A stretch of 36,311 nucleotides of DNA from Gammaproteobacteria bacterium (GTDB lineage: Bacteria > Pseudomonadota > Gammaproteobacteria > DRLM01), in the NCBI GenBank assembly GCA_919903055.1, contig CAKKSB010000025.1, positions 1 through 36,311 of the forward strand. The letters run 5' to 3'. A program made the translations under genes and the position numbers. The notes beneath the pieces are model-generated. The model did no database searches. It was not told the DNA's origin and saw only the letters and a program-made list of their open reading frames with translations. Numbering within the stretch: position 1 is the first letter of the stretch; every line of letters begins with the position of its first letter. Below are positions 17,753-26,700 of this stretch, piece by piece.

Positions 17753-19834
17753 TTAATTAATCTGCGCACTCTCACCATACAAAAAGCAATTTACCCGCTG
17801 CGTCTCACTCAATTGCGATGGACCAGGATATTTCTCACGACACACCGCCATCACATGCGGACACCGCGGATGAAAATGACACCCTTGCGGCGGATTCACC
17901 GGCGAAGGCAGATCACCTTGCAAATGTATCACCTCACGTTGAGCATCTTCATCGATGGTCGGCACCGCCGACAACAGCGCCTGTGTGTACGGATGTTTGG
18001 GTGTTTTGAGCACTTCTTCCATGGTGCCCTGCTCGACGATGCGGCCGAGATACATGACGGCTACGGTATGGGCGAGGTATTCGACCACCGACATATTGTG
18101 GGTGATGAAGAGATAGGCAAGGCCGAGTTCGTCCTGCAAACCTTTCAACAGATTCAACACCTGCGCCTGCACCGACACGTCGAGCGCGCTGGTGGGTTCG
18201 TCGCAGACGATGAGTTTGGGATTCACCGCCAGCGCGCGCGCGATGCAGATGCGTTGGCGCTGGCCGCCGGAGAATTCGTGCGGATAACGTTGTTTGGCCT
18301 CGGCGGGCAAGCCCACTTGCGCCAGTAGTTCATCGACGCGCCGCCGGCGCGCGGCGGTATCACCGCCGATGTCTTGCGCCAGCATGCCTTCGGCGATGAT
18401 ATCGCCGACCCGCATGCGCGGGTTCATCGAGGAGTACGCGTCCTGAAAAATGATTTGCAGTTCGCGGCGATGCGGACGCAGTTCGTGCGCGGACAGCGTG
18501 GTGAGTTCCAATCCGTTGTAACGCACGCTGCCGCCGCTGGCGCGGATCAATTGCAGAATGGCTTTGCCCGCGGTGGTCTTGCCGCAGCCCGATTCACCCA
18601 CCAGCGCCACGGTGCGGCCGCGCTGCAACTCCAGCGAGATGCCGTCCACCGCGCGCACATGCCCCGCCACACGTTTGAGTAGACCGTGATGCACGGGAAA
18701 GTGCACCTTCAAATCATCCACGTGCAACAAAGTCTGAGTGGATTCAGCCGTAGGCACCTGCACCGTTTCTTCGGCGATATTCAGCGGCGCCGTCACCGGC
18801 TTCACTACTTGCGGATCGTGGAGGTGGCAACGCGCCCAGTGTCCGGCTGTTACTTCCAACCAGCGCGGCGCCAATTCATGACATGTCGACCACGCATATT
18901 GGCAGCGATCGGCGAAACGGCAGGCGCGGAATTCCTGCGTGAGCGACGGCACGCCGCCTTCGATCACCGCAAGCTTGTGGCCGCGCTTGCCGCGGCCGGG
19001 CATGGAGGCGAACAATTTTTGCGAATAAGGATGCAGCGGCCGCGCAAAAAAATCGGCGCGCGTCGCCTGCTCGACGATATGGCCCGCGTACATCACCGCC
19101 ACTTGATCGGCCATGCCCGCCACCACGCCGAGGTCGTGGGTAATGAGCACGATGGCCATGCCCAGGTCTTTTTGCAGTTGTTGCAGCAGTTCCAGAATTT
19201 GCGCCTGGATGGTGACGTCGAGCGCGGTGGTGGGTTCGTCGGCGATCAACAGGTCGGGTCCGCCGGCCAGCGCGATGGCGATCATCACCCGCTGCTTCAT
19301 GCCGCCCGAGAGCTGATGCGGATATTCGCCGTAACGCCGTTCGCGGTCGGGAATGCCGACCGCGTCGAGCAATTCCAACACCCGCCGGCGTGCCGCGGCG
19401 CCGTTCAATTTTTTATGGTGGCGCAAGACCTCGCCGATTTGCTCGCCCACCGTGAACACCGGGTTGAGCGAGGTCATCGGTTCTTGAAAAATCATCGCCA
19501 GATGATTTCCGCGCACCTCGCGCATGTCGTCTTCCGACAGGGCCAGCAGGTCGCGGCCATTCAGCCATATTTCGCCATCGAGATTGCCCGCCGCCTGAGG
19601 CGGCAGCAGACGCATCAGCGACAAGGCTGTCATGGATTTTCCGCAGCCGGATTCACCGAGCAGGGCGAAGGTTTCGCCGCGACGTACTTCGAAACTCACG
19701 CCGTCCACCGGACGCAGGACACCGCGCGGCGTCGCGAGGCGGGTGGTAAGTTGTTTGACGGAGAGTAGAGGTGGCTGCATCGTTGTATCGCTAGAAATTT
19801 CCGGCCCGCCGGTGTGTGAGGAGTCAATGAACAT
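17753..19834 (-). CDS. Dual-domain peptide ABC transporter ATP-binding protein (OppD-OppF / YejF-like fusion), second ATPase of operon
   Basis: 693 aa with two complete NBDs: Walker A GESGCGKS and GESGCGKT, signatures LSGGMKQR and FSGGQRQR, and a C-terminal oligopeptide-type extension with a Cys motif after each NBD. Confidence 0.93.
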   Translation of the reverse strand: MFIDSSHTGGPEISSDTTMQPPLLSVKQLTTRLATPRGVLRPVDGVSFEVRRGETFALLGESGCGKSMTALSLMRLLPPQAAGNLDGEIWLNGRDLLALSEDDMREVRGNHLAMIFQEPMTSLNPVFTVGEQIGEVLRHHKKLNGAAARRRVLELLDAVGIPDRERRYGEYPHQLSGGMKQRVMIAIALAGGPDLLIADEPTTALDVTIQAQILELLQQLQKDLGMAIVLITHDLGVVAGMADQVAVMYAGHIVEQATRADFFARPLHPYSQKLFASMPGRGKRGHKLAVIEGGVPSLTQEFRACRFADRCQYAWSTCHELAPRWLEVTAGHWARCHLHDPQVVKPVTAPLNIAEETVQVPTAESTQTLLHVDDLKVHFPVHHGLLKRVAGHVRAVDGISLELQRGRTVALVGESGCGKTTAGKAILQLIRASGGSVRYNGLELTTLSAHELRPHRRELQIIFQDAYSSMNPRMRVGDIIAEGMLAQDIGGDTAARRRRVDELLAQVGLPAEAKQRYPHEFSGGQRQRICIARALAVNPKLIVCDEPTSALDVSVQAQVLNLLKGLQDELGLAYLFITHNMSVVEYLAHTVAVMYLGRIVEQGTMEEVLKTPKHPYTQALLSAVPTIDEDAQREVIHLQGDLPSPVNPPQGCHFHPRCPHVMAVCREKYPGPSQLSETQRVNCFLYGESAQIN

Positions 19835-19844
19835 TCTTTAAATC

Positions 19845-19884
19845 ACCCTCTCCCCTGCCCCTCTCCCGTCGGGAGAGGGAGAGA
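19845..19884. repeat. CCCTCTCCC/GGGAGAGGG dispersed palindromic repeat copy between the two ATPase genes
   Basis: ccctctcccctgcccctctcccgtcgggagagggagag; perfect palindrome ccctctcccgtcgggagaggg. Confidence 0.65.
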
Positions 19885-19993
19885 TGTGGGCAATGCCGTG
19901 GTGATGGGTGAATCGTAGCGTGCGCCACGCGCATGGCCAAGCGCGGTTCTCGCGCACGGCGCGCATTACTTCCGCACCCTGTAAGACGTTCAT

Positions 19994-21685
19994 CTAAAAC
20001 TTCACCCGCGGCACGGCGGCGAGCAACTTCTGCGTGTAGGCATGTTGTGGGTTACGACTCACCTGCTCGGTCGGGCCGCGTTCGACGATTTTGCCGTCGT
20101 GCATTACCGCCATCTCATCGGCGAGGTATTCCACCACCCCGATGTTATGGGTGATGAATAATAAGGTCAGCGAACGCTCGCGGCATAAATCCAGCAGGAT
20201 TTGCAGGATCTCCGCCTGCACCGATACGTCGAGCGCACTGGTGATTTCATCGCAGACGATGAAGCGTGGATTGAGCACCAGAGCGCGGGCGATACCGATG
20301 CGTTGGCGCTGGCCGCCGGAAAATTCATGGGGATAACGCCAGAGGTACTCGGGGTCGAGCTGCACCCGCACTAGAATTTGGCGAGCGATCTCCATGCGCT
20401 CGTCTTTCGATGCGCCGATGCCGTGCACCGCCATCGGCTCGATCAAGGTGTTGGCGACGGTGAGACGGGGATTGAGCGACGACACCGGGTCTTGAAAAAT
20501 GATTTGCATGTGGCGGCGATACGGCCGCATCGCTTTGCGGCCGAGGCCGGTGATATCGTCGCCGGCGAAACGGATTTCGCCGCCGGTGGCACCGATCAGG
20601 CCGAGTATCGCGCGGCCGAGCGTGGTTTTTCCGCAGCCCGATTCACCGACCAGCGCAAGAATTTGCCCTTGTGGAATACGCATATCGACCTGGTCTACCG
20701 CTTTGACGTGGCCGACCGTGTGTTTGAACACGCCCTTCTTGATCGGAAAATAGACTTGCAAGCCGCGCAATTCCACCAGGGCTTGCTCACCATTCGGCTT
20801 TACTGGTGTCTCGGCCGTCGCGGGCACAGCGTTGAACGGTGTCGAACGCCGTGCGGTAGGACGCGTGCGCGCGAGGTTCGCCGGCAAGGCTGCGAGTAAT
20901 TGCCGCGTGTAGTCGTGTTGCGGTGCGTTGAGCACGTCGCGCAATTTACCACTCTCGACGATTTTGCCCTGACGCATCACTGCCAAGCGATCGGCCATTT
21001 CTGACACCACGCCGAAATCGTGGGTGATGAAAAGAATGCTGGTGCCTTTGCGCTGCTGCAGATCTTTCATCAGCCGCAGTATCTCCGCCTGCACGGTGAC
21101 GTCCAGCGCGGTGGTCGGTTCGTCGGCGATTAGCAGATCGGGTTCACAAATCATCGCCATCGCGATCATCACCCGCTGCCGCTGGCCGCCGGACAAACGA
21201 TGGGGATAGTCGTCGATGCGTTCGGCTGAGTTAGGAATTTGCACTTGCTCGAGTGCGGCGACGGCGCGGGCGCGGGCCTCGGAATACGGCAATTCGGGAT
21301 GGTGAAGTTGCAGTGTCTCGATGATTTGTTCGCCGATGGTGAACACCGGATTGAGCGAAGTCATCGGCTCCTGAAAAATCATGCCGATGCGCGCGCCGCG
21401 AATGGCGCGTTTGCCTTCTTCCGGCAGAGCCAGCATATCCACTCGCTCAATCGAGCCATCGACGCGGCGATGATCGAACCACACTTTACCGCCCGGATGA
21501 GTCGCGATGTCGCGCGGCAGCAGCTGAATGATGGACAAGGCCGAAATGGATTTGCCACTGCCCGACTCGCCCACCAGGCAAAACATTTCGCCGCGTTCGA
21601 GCGTGAAACTCACGTCGTCCACCGCTTTGACGATGCGATCGCCGGCGCGCAAATACGTCTTGAGGTTGTCTACTTGCAGCAGCAT
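19994..21685 (-). CDS. Dual-domain peptide ABC transporter ATP-binding protein (YejF-like), first ATPase of operon
   Basis: 563 aa with two complete NBDs: Walker A GESGSGKS and GESGCGKT, signatures LSGGQRQR and FSGGQRQR. No Cys-rich extension. Confidence 0.93.
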   Translation of the reverse strand: MLLQVDNLKTYLRAGDRIVKAVDDVSFTLERGEMFCLVGESGSGKSISALSIIQLLPRDIATHPGGKVWFDHRRVDGSIERVDMLALPEEGKRAIRGARIGMIFQEPMTSLNPVFTIGEQIIETLQLHHPELPYSEARARAVAALEQVQIPNSAERIDDYPHRLSGGQRQRVMIAMAMICEPDLLIADEPTTALDVTVQAEILRLMKDLQQRKGTSILFITHDFGVVSEMADRLAVMRQGKIVESGKLRDVLNAPQHDYTRQLLAALPANLARTRPTARRSTPFNAVPATAETPVKPNGEQALVELRGLQVYFPIKKGVFKHTVGHVKAVDQVDMRIPQGQILALVGESGCGKTTLGRAILGLIGATGGEIRFAGDDITGLGRKAMRPYRRHMQIIFQDPVSSLNPRLTVANTLIEPMAVHGIGASKDERMEIARQILVRVQLDPEYLWRYPHEFSGGQRQRIGIARALVLNPRFIVCDEITSALDVSVQAEILQILLDLCRERSLTLLFITHNIGVVEYLADEMAVMHDGKIVERGPTEQVSRNPQHAYTQKLLAAVPRVKF

Positions 21686-21695
21686 GGCGTCACGT

Positions 21696-22898
21696 TCACG
21701 CAGTCTTTTTTAGATAGGGATCGATGGCGTCGCGCATCGCCTCGCCGATCAAATTGTAGGCGAACACCGTGAGAAAAATCGCGCCGCCGGGAAAGGCCGC
21801 CATCCACCAGTTGAAGGTCGCCGCTTGCACCGCTTGATTGAGCATCTGGCCCCACGACGGATCGTCGACCAAACCCAAGCCGAGAAAACTCAAAGTCGCT
21901 TCGGCGAGGATGGCGGAGGCCACACCAAAACTCGCGCCGACCAAAATCGGCGCGATGCCGTTGGGCAGCATGTGGCGAAACAGGATGGAACGCAGCGGCA
22001 AACCGCAGGCAACGGCGGCCTGCACGAATTCCTGCTGGCGCAATTTCAAAAATTCCGCGCGCACGAAACGGGTGTAGCCGGTCCAGCCGGTGAGGCCGAT
22101 GATCACCATCATCATGTAGAGATTGGCGCCGAAGAAGGCGACGAAGGTCAGCAGCAAAAATAATGTCGGCACCGCCTCGAAAGTTTCCACCAATCTCATG
22201 CCGATCATGTCGACCACGCCGGAGAAATAACCCATCAGCCCACCGATGAACACGCCGATCACCAGGGCGATACCGGTCGCAACGAAGCCGATGCCCAATG
22301 CGATGCGTGAAGCATGGATCATCCGGCTCAACACGTCGGCGCCGTTTTCATCGGTGCCCATTAAATGCGGCCGTGCCGGGTCGCTGAGCGGCGCTTGCAG
22401 GCCGGTCTCGCCGGCATCGCGCTGATAATCTTTGGGCGAGTAAGCGATTGGAGTGCGAACTATCCAATCGTAACGTCCCGCCGTTTCCGCTTCGCGGTAT
22501 TGTTCATAGATAGTCAATTGCGGCGGCGAGATCAGAAAATAACTCGCAAGGCTGCTTGTCAACGCGATCACGGTGAATGCCAATACCTTGTAGCGGAAGG
22601 CCACGCGCAGAAAACTCAGCACCAGCACGGCGGCCAAAATCACCAGCAGGCTGACGTCGGCGGCGGTCAAAGCCCGCAACAACGGACTGTGGCGAGTGCC
22701 GCCTTCGCTCACCAACAACGGGTGGCTATTGGCGAGAAAAGGCGCGAACACCGCCACCAAAACCAGCACGCCTATCCACGCCAAACCGATACGCGCGCCG
22801 AATTTGAGATATACCTCGCGCAGCATTTGCGCGCTGTAACTGCGGCGCGCTGGGCCCGGCGCCGTTGCATTCTTGTTCACCGCGAGCACGTCACTCAT
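21696..22898 (-). CDS. Peptide ABC transporter permease, OppC/YejE-like, enlarged
   Basis: 400 aa; HLMGTDENGADVLSRMIHASRIALGIGF, VQAAVACGLPLRSILFRHMLPNGIAPILV, AEATLSFLGLGLVDDPSWGQML are OppC/DppC hallmarks. Confidence 0.92.
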   Translation of the reverse strand: MSDVLAVNKNATAPGPARRSYSAQMLREVYLKFGARIGLAWIGVLVLVAVFAPFLANSHPLLVSEGGTRHSPLLRALTAADVSLLVILAAVLVLSFLRVAFRYKVLAFTVIALTSSLASYFLISPPQLTIYEQYREAETAGRYDWIVRTPIAYSPKDYQRDAGETGLQAPLSDPARPHLMGTDENGADVLSRMIHASRIALGIGFVATGIALVIGVFIGGLMGYFSGVVDMIGMRLVETFEAVPTLFLLLTFVAFFGANLYMMMVIIGLTGWTGYTRFVRAEFLKLRQQEFVQAAVACGLPLRSILFRHMLPNGIAPILVGASFGVASAILAEATLSFLGLGLVDDPSWGQMLNQAVQAATFNWWMAAFPGGAIFLTVFAYNLIGEAMRDAIDPYLKKTA

Positions 22899-24273
22899 AA
22901 CTCACCCGCGGATCGGCGATGGCGTAACAAATGTCGGCGATGAGATAACCGGCCAAGGTCAGCAGACCGCTGATCAAGGTCAACGACAGCAGCAGTTCGC
23001 GGTCGCGGGCCTGCACCGCTTCCACCGCCAGCTTGCCCATGCCGTCGATGCTGAACAGGCTTTCGACGATCACCGAGCCGCCGAGCAGGCCCGGCAGCAA
23101 ACCCGCCGACACGGTGATCAACGGCAGCAGACTATTGCGGAACACGTGCCGCCATAACACGTGTTCTTCCGACGCGCCTTTAGCGCGGGCCGTGCGCGCG
23201 TAATCGGCCAGCAGATTTTCCAATACCGCGCCGCGGGTGAGCTTGGCGAGAAAAGCGAAGCCGCCGTAGGAAAGACACAGCACCGGCAGCGCCAAGTGCC
23301 AAATACGATCCAATAAAAAGCCGCGCACGAATTCGCCTTGCGCCAGATTGGCGGCGATGGCCACGCCGAGGATGAGTCCGGTCGCGGCCATGAAAGCCAC
23401 ACGTAATCCGCGAAAATTCATGTAGCCGATCGCGCCCAAAGTCACTGCGATCAACACCGCGAGCAAACCTTGAATGAACCACGCCGCTTCGCCGGGCAAA
23501 GCATGGGCCATCGCGATGCCCAGCGCCGCGCCGATGGCACTCATCACCGTGGTGCGCAGCCGCGGGCCGCCGCGCAGCGCCAAGATAGTCAACACCAGCG
23601 TGCCGGTGATCAAACAAGCGAATAACAGCAGCACGTCACTCAGCGAACTCCAATGCGGCAGGAACGGCATGTCGAGCGCCTCGCGCTGGCTGAGGCCGGC
23701 GGTGGGAAACCAATGCCAGTATTGATTACTGGCGAAAAAGCCGATCAGCAGCACGCCGGCCAGCATGGTGGGTATCGACCACAAGGTCAGCATGCTCACG
23801 CCCGACACCACGTCGAAGGGTTTACCGCGTTGCGTGGCCGAGTGCACGCCGACCGCGATGGCGATGAGATAGATGATAGGAACCGAGAGCAGATTGAGCA
23901 GCAAGGTCACCGGCACACGTTCGGTCATGAGATCGGTGACCGGCCGGCCGTAACGAAAGCTGATGCCCAGATCGGAACCCTTGGTGAAGGAAAAACCGCT
24001 GATCTGGTTATTGTCATCCAACGTGAAGCCGATCGGCGAGGCGTTGTTCAACCAGCGCAGGTACTGCACCGGCGCGGGATCGTCGAGGCCGTAGATCCGA
24101 TTGTAATAATCCTCCATCGCCTTCTTGGCCTGCGGATCGAGATTCTGGCCTTCGATCAAACTCTGCGCGCTGATGCCGCCCGGCGAAGCGGCCATCACCA
24201 CGAACACCACCAGGGTGATTCCCAACAACGTGGGAATCATCAACAACAGTCGGCGGATGATATAAGTAGGCAT
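22891..24273 (-). CDS. Peptide ABC transporter permease, OppB/YejB-like, enlarged
   Basis: 460 aa; MPTYIIRRLLLMIPTLLGITLVVFVVM; conserved EAA-type loop YARTARAKGASEEHVLWRHVFRNSLLPLITV; 8-bp overlap with the downstream permease gene. Confidence 0.92.
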   Translation of the reverse strand: MPTYIIRRLLLMIPTLLGITLVVFVVMAASPGGISAQSLIEGQNLDPQAKKAMEDYYNRIYGLDDPAPVQYLRWLNNASPIGFTLDDNNQISGFSFTKGSDLGISFRYGRPVTDLMTERVPVTLLLNLLSVPIIYLIAIAVGVHSATQRGKPFDVVSGVSMLTLWSIPTMLAGVLLIGFFASNQYWHWFPTAGLSQREALDMPFLPHWSSLSDVLLLFACLITGTLVLTILALRGGPRLRTTVMSAIGAALGIAMAHALPGEAAWFIQGLLAVLIAVTLGAIGYMNFRGLRVAFMAATGLILGVAIAANLAQGEFVRGFLLDRIWHLALPVLCLSYGGFAFLAKLTRGAVLENLLADYARTARAKGASEEHVLWRHVFRNSLLPLITVSAGLLPGLLGGSVIVESLFSIDGMGKLAVEAVQARDRELLLSLTLISGLLTLAGYLIADICYAIADPRVSYE

Positions 24274-24290
24274 AACCGCGGCGGCGAACC

Positions 24291-26162
24291 TTACTGTCGA
24301 TACTTTTGTTCGTTGGCCGGCACGAACACCTCCAGCGGAACCATGCCCAGATTCAAGCCAACCTTGGTGATTTTCAGATTGCGAATACGCTTGTCGATGA
24401 ACACCAGGCTCTGGCGCCGCATCAGGAAAGTGTAAGGTTGATCCTCATACAATATCCGCTCGGCCTGCTGCCACAACGGCATGCGGGCCTGTTCATCAAC
24501 GTTGGCGCGGGCTTTTTCGATCAACTGATCGAGCTTGGCGTTTTTATACGAGATGAAATTGTCACCGCCATCGGCAATCTGGCTGCTATGAAAAATTTGA
24601 TAGATGTCGGTTTCGAGGCCGCTGGTCCAGCCCAGGGTAATAGCGTCGAAATCGCGCTGCTTGAGCACGTCGATCATCACCGACCACTCAGTGGGCTTGG
24701 GCACCAGTTTGACGCCGGCCCGGGCGTAGAGATCCTTGAGGAATAGCACTACGCGGCGGGTGTCTTCGTTATCCTGGAAAAACACCAGTTCGAATTCGAA
24801 GGATTTGCCCTGCGCATCGTCCAAAATGCCGTCGCCGTTGCGGTCGATGTAACCGGCCTCGCCCAGCAGCTGCTTGGCTTTGGTGAGATCGTAAGGATGC
24901 GGCGTGAGGCTTTTATCATGTTGCGTGCTGCGCGGGCTGAACGGACTTACCGCGACCTCGCCGTAACCGAGCATGATTTCCTCGATGACACGCTGGCGGT
25001 CGGTGATGTACGTCATGGCCTGCCGCACCCGCTTATCGGCGAAGCGCGTGGGCTTGCCGCCGCGCCGCTGATTCCAGGCGATGTAGTTGTAGCCGGCGGT
25101 GGGGCTCATGTATTCGAAATGCTGGGTACGTTTGATGAAGTCGGCATCGTCAAGCAAAGTTTGGTATTCACGCGGCCGCGCGCCGTAGGTGTCGATCTCG
25201 CCGTTGCGGAATGTGGTTAGCCGCGCCGCGTCGTTGGCGATGACCTTCCACAGCAGACGATTGAAAGGCGGCTGCACCGCGCCCCAGTAACGGGGATTGC
25301 GTTCCAGCTCCACCATGCCTTGATCCGGCGTCCAGCCCTTGGGATCTTTGAGCCGATATGGACCCGAGCCCAGCAGCAACCCTTTCGACGTATTGAAGGT
25401 GTCCGGCTTCTTTAAATAACTTTCATAAAAATGCCGAGGCATGATCGCCATGCCGCCGGCCAGCGCCAGACTCTCGAAATACGGCTCTTTGAATTTGAAT
25501 ACCACTTGATAAGGATCGACCACGGTGACCGAGGCGATTTTTTCGTAATAGGCGCGTTGCCGCGGCGCGTTGATGGCCGGGTTCATCATGAAGGCAAAGG
25601 TGAAGGCGACATCGTCGGCGGTGAGTTCCTTGCCGTCGGAAAATTTCACGCCCTTGCGCAATTGAAAAGTGAAAGTCAGACCGTCTTCGCTCACCTGCCA
25701 GGACTCGGCGATCAAGCCCAGCCATTCGAGCGTATCGGGATCGCGGGTCAACAAAGATTCCTGAATGTAACTCTGCACGTCGGAAGCATAAGCATCGGAA
25801 GACACCAGTGGCGTAATAGTCTTCAAGCCCACCGAAAAAGCTTCCACCAGCCAATCGCCGTTTTGATAGCCGGCCGTTTGGCTGGCCGCATAAGCGCGGC
25901 GGAAGGCGGCCGGCACCGGACCGTCATCACCGCCGCCGGTCGCGCCCAGCGCGACGGCGCCGCTGCGCAGATTTTTTTCGAGAGTGGTGATCGCGCCGCG
26001 CAAGCCGCGGATGTCGGCAGCCTGCTCTTCCATGGTCTGCTGCATCTGCGACAACTTACTCCATTGCCGGTCGACCATGTACATCGCCAGCACCACCACG
26101 GCCAGCAACACGGTAAGAAAGGTGAACAGAAAAAAATCTTTGAAGGTGAAGCGCCGTTCCAT
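24291..26162 (-). CDS. Peptide-type solute-binding protein (SBP_bac_5 family) with N-terminal TM anchor and coiled coil
   Basis: 623 aa; N-terminus DFFLFTFLTVLLAVVVLAMYMVDRQWSKLSQMQQTMEEQAADIRGLRGAITTLEKNL, then an OppA-like domain (WQVSEDGLTFTFQLRKGVKFSDGKELTADDVAFTF). Confidence 0.92.
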   Translation of the reverse strand: MERRFTFKDFFLFTFLTVLLAVVVLAMYMVDRQWSKLSQMQQTMEEQAADIRGLRGAITTLEKNLRSGAVALGATGGGDDGPVPAAFRRAYAASQTAGYQNGDWLVEAFSVGLKTITPLVSSDAYASDVQSYIQESLLTRDPDTLEWLGLIAESWQVSEDGLTFTFQLRKGVKFSDGKELTADDVAFTFAFMMNPAINAPRQRAYYEKIASVTVVDPYQVVFKFKEPYFESLALAGGMAIMPRHFYESYLKKPDTFNTSKGLLLGSGPYRLKDPKGWTPDQGMVELERNPRYWGAVQPPFNRLLWKVIANDAARLTTFRNGEIDTYGARPREYQTLLDDADFIKRTQHFEYMSPTAGYNYIAWNQRRGGKPTRFADKRVRQAMTYITDRQRVIEEIMLGYGEVAVSPFSPRSTQHDKSLTPHPYDLTKAKQLLGEAGYIDRNGDGILDDAQGKSFEFELVFFQDNEDTRRVVLFLKDLYARAGVKLVPKPTEWSVMIDVLKQRDFDAITLGWTSGLETDIYQIFHSSQIADGGDNFISYKNAKLDQLIEKARANVDEQARMPLWQQAERILYEDQPYTFLMRRQSLVFIDKRIRNLKITKVGLNLGMVPLEVFVPANEQKYRQ

Positions 26163-26505
26163 TATTTATGTCCAAATAAAGTGATGGGCCTAGCGTACCT
26201 TGTCTCGATGCGCGCACCGCTGTAAAACAGCCGTAACCCGCGCGCCTCATGGCGTGATCGAACTGCGAGCCGCGGGTGACCCCTCCCTCACGCAGCGCGT
26301 TTCATTCTAGCAATAAGCCTTTGTTTTATCTACCGGCATAAAGTGTGATAGCAAACTGTGCGTACGTACCGTTGCAATAGGATTACGCTTCACGAATCGG
26401 GGCTGCCTTTGATTCGCTTGCTCCGGCGGTGCACGGGAAGGCGTCCTGTGCTTAATCACCGCACATTGCCTTGGCCCCGCGGTTCACTACGGGGATTTAA
26501 AATAT

Positions 26506-26545
26506 CTCCCTCTCCCCTTGCCCCTCTCCCGCCAGGGGAGAGGGG
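26506..26545. repeat. CCCTCTCCC/GGGAGAGGG dispersed palindromic repeat copy
   Basis: tccctctccccttgcccctctcccgccaggggagagggg; same layout as the copy at 19.85 kb. Confidence 0.65.
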
Positions 26546-26700
26546 AATTGCGTTCACCACCGGCACCGGACAGCCGCACTCTCGTTCAGCGGCTCTGCTC
26601 AGGCCGGATTCTTCCGCCACCGGTGGACGACTTCATGCCCCGCGGGGCTTATGGTAATCTGCTGACCGCGAATACATCGATAATGACAAAGGATGGACGT

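Noticed and set aside
17441-18328. 295-aa plus ORF spanning the AT-rich island and ATPase end
   Set aside because: Crosses a sharp composition change and is antisense to two better-supported ORFs; no coherent domain.
18686-19768. 360-aa plus-strand ORF antisense to the second ATPase
   Set aside because: Shadow ORF opposite a well-supported dual-NBD protein; His/Arg-rich without domain features.
24800-24870. EF-hand-like loop DRNGDGILDD in the binding protein
   Set aside because: Such DxDGDG-type loops are common in SBP_bac_5 family proteins, so not unusual.
8545-26545. Possible CRISPR array from recurring palindromes
   Set aside because: Copies are kilobases apart, no regular spacer spacing and no cas genes.
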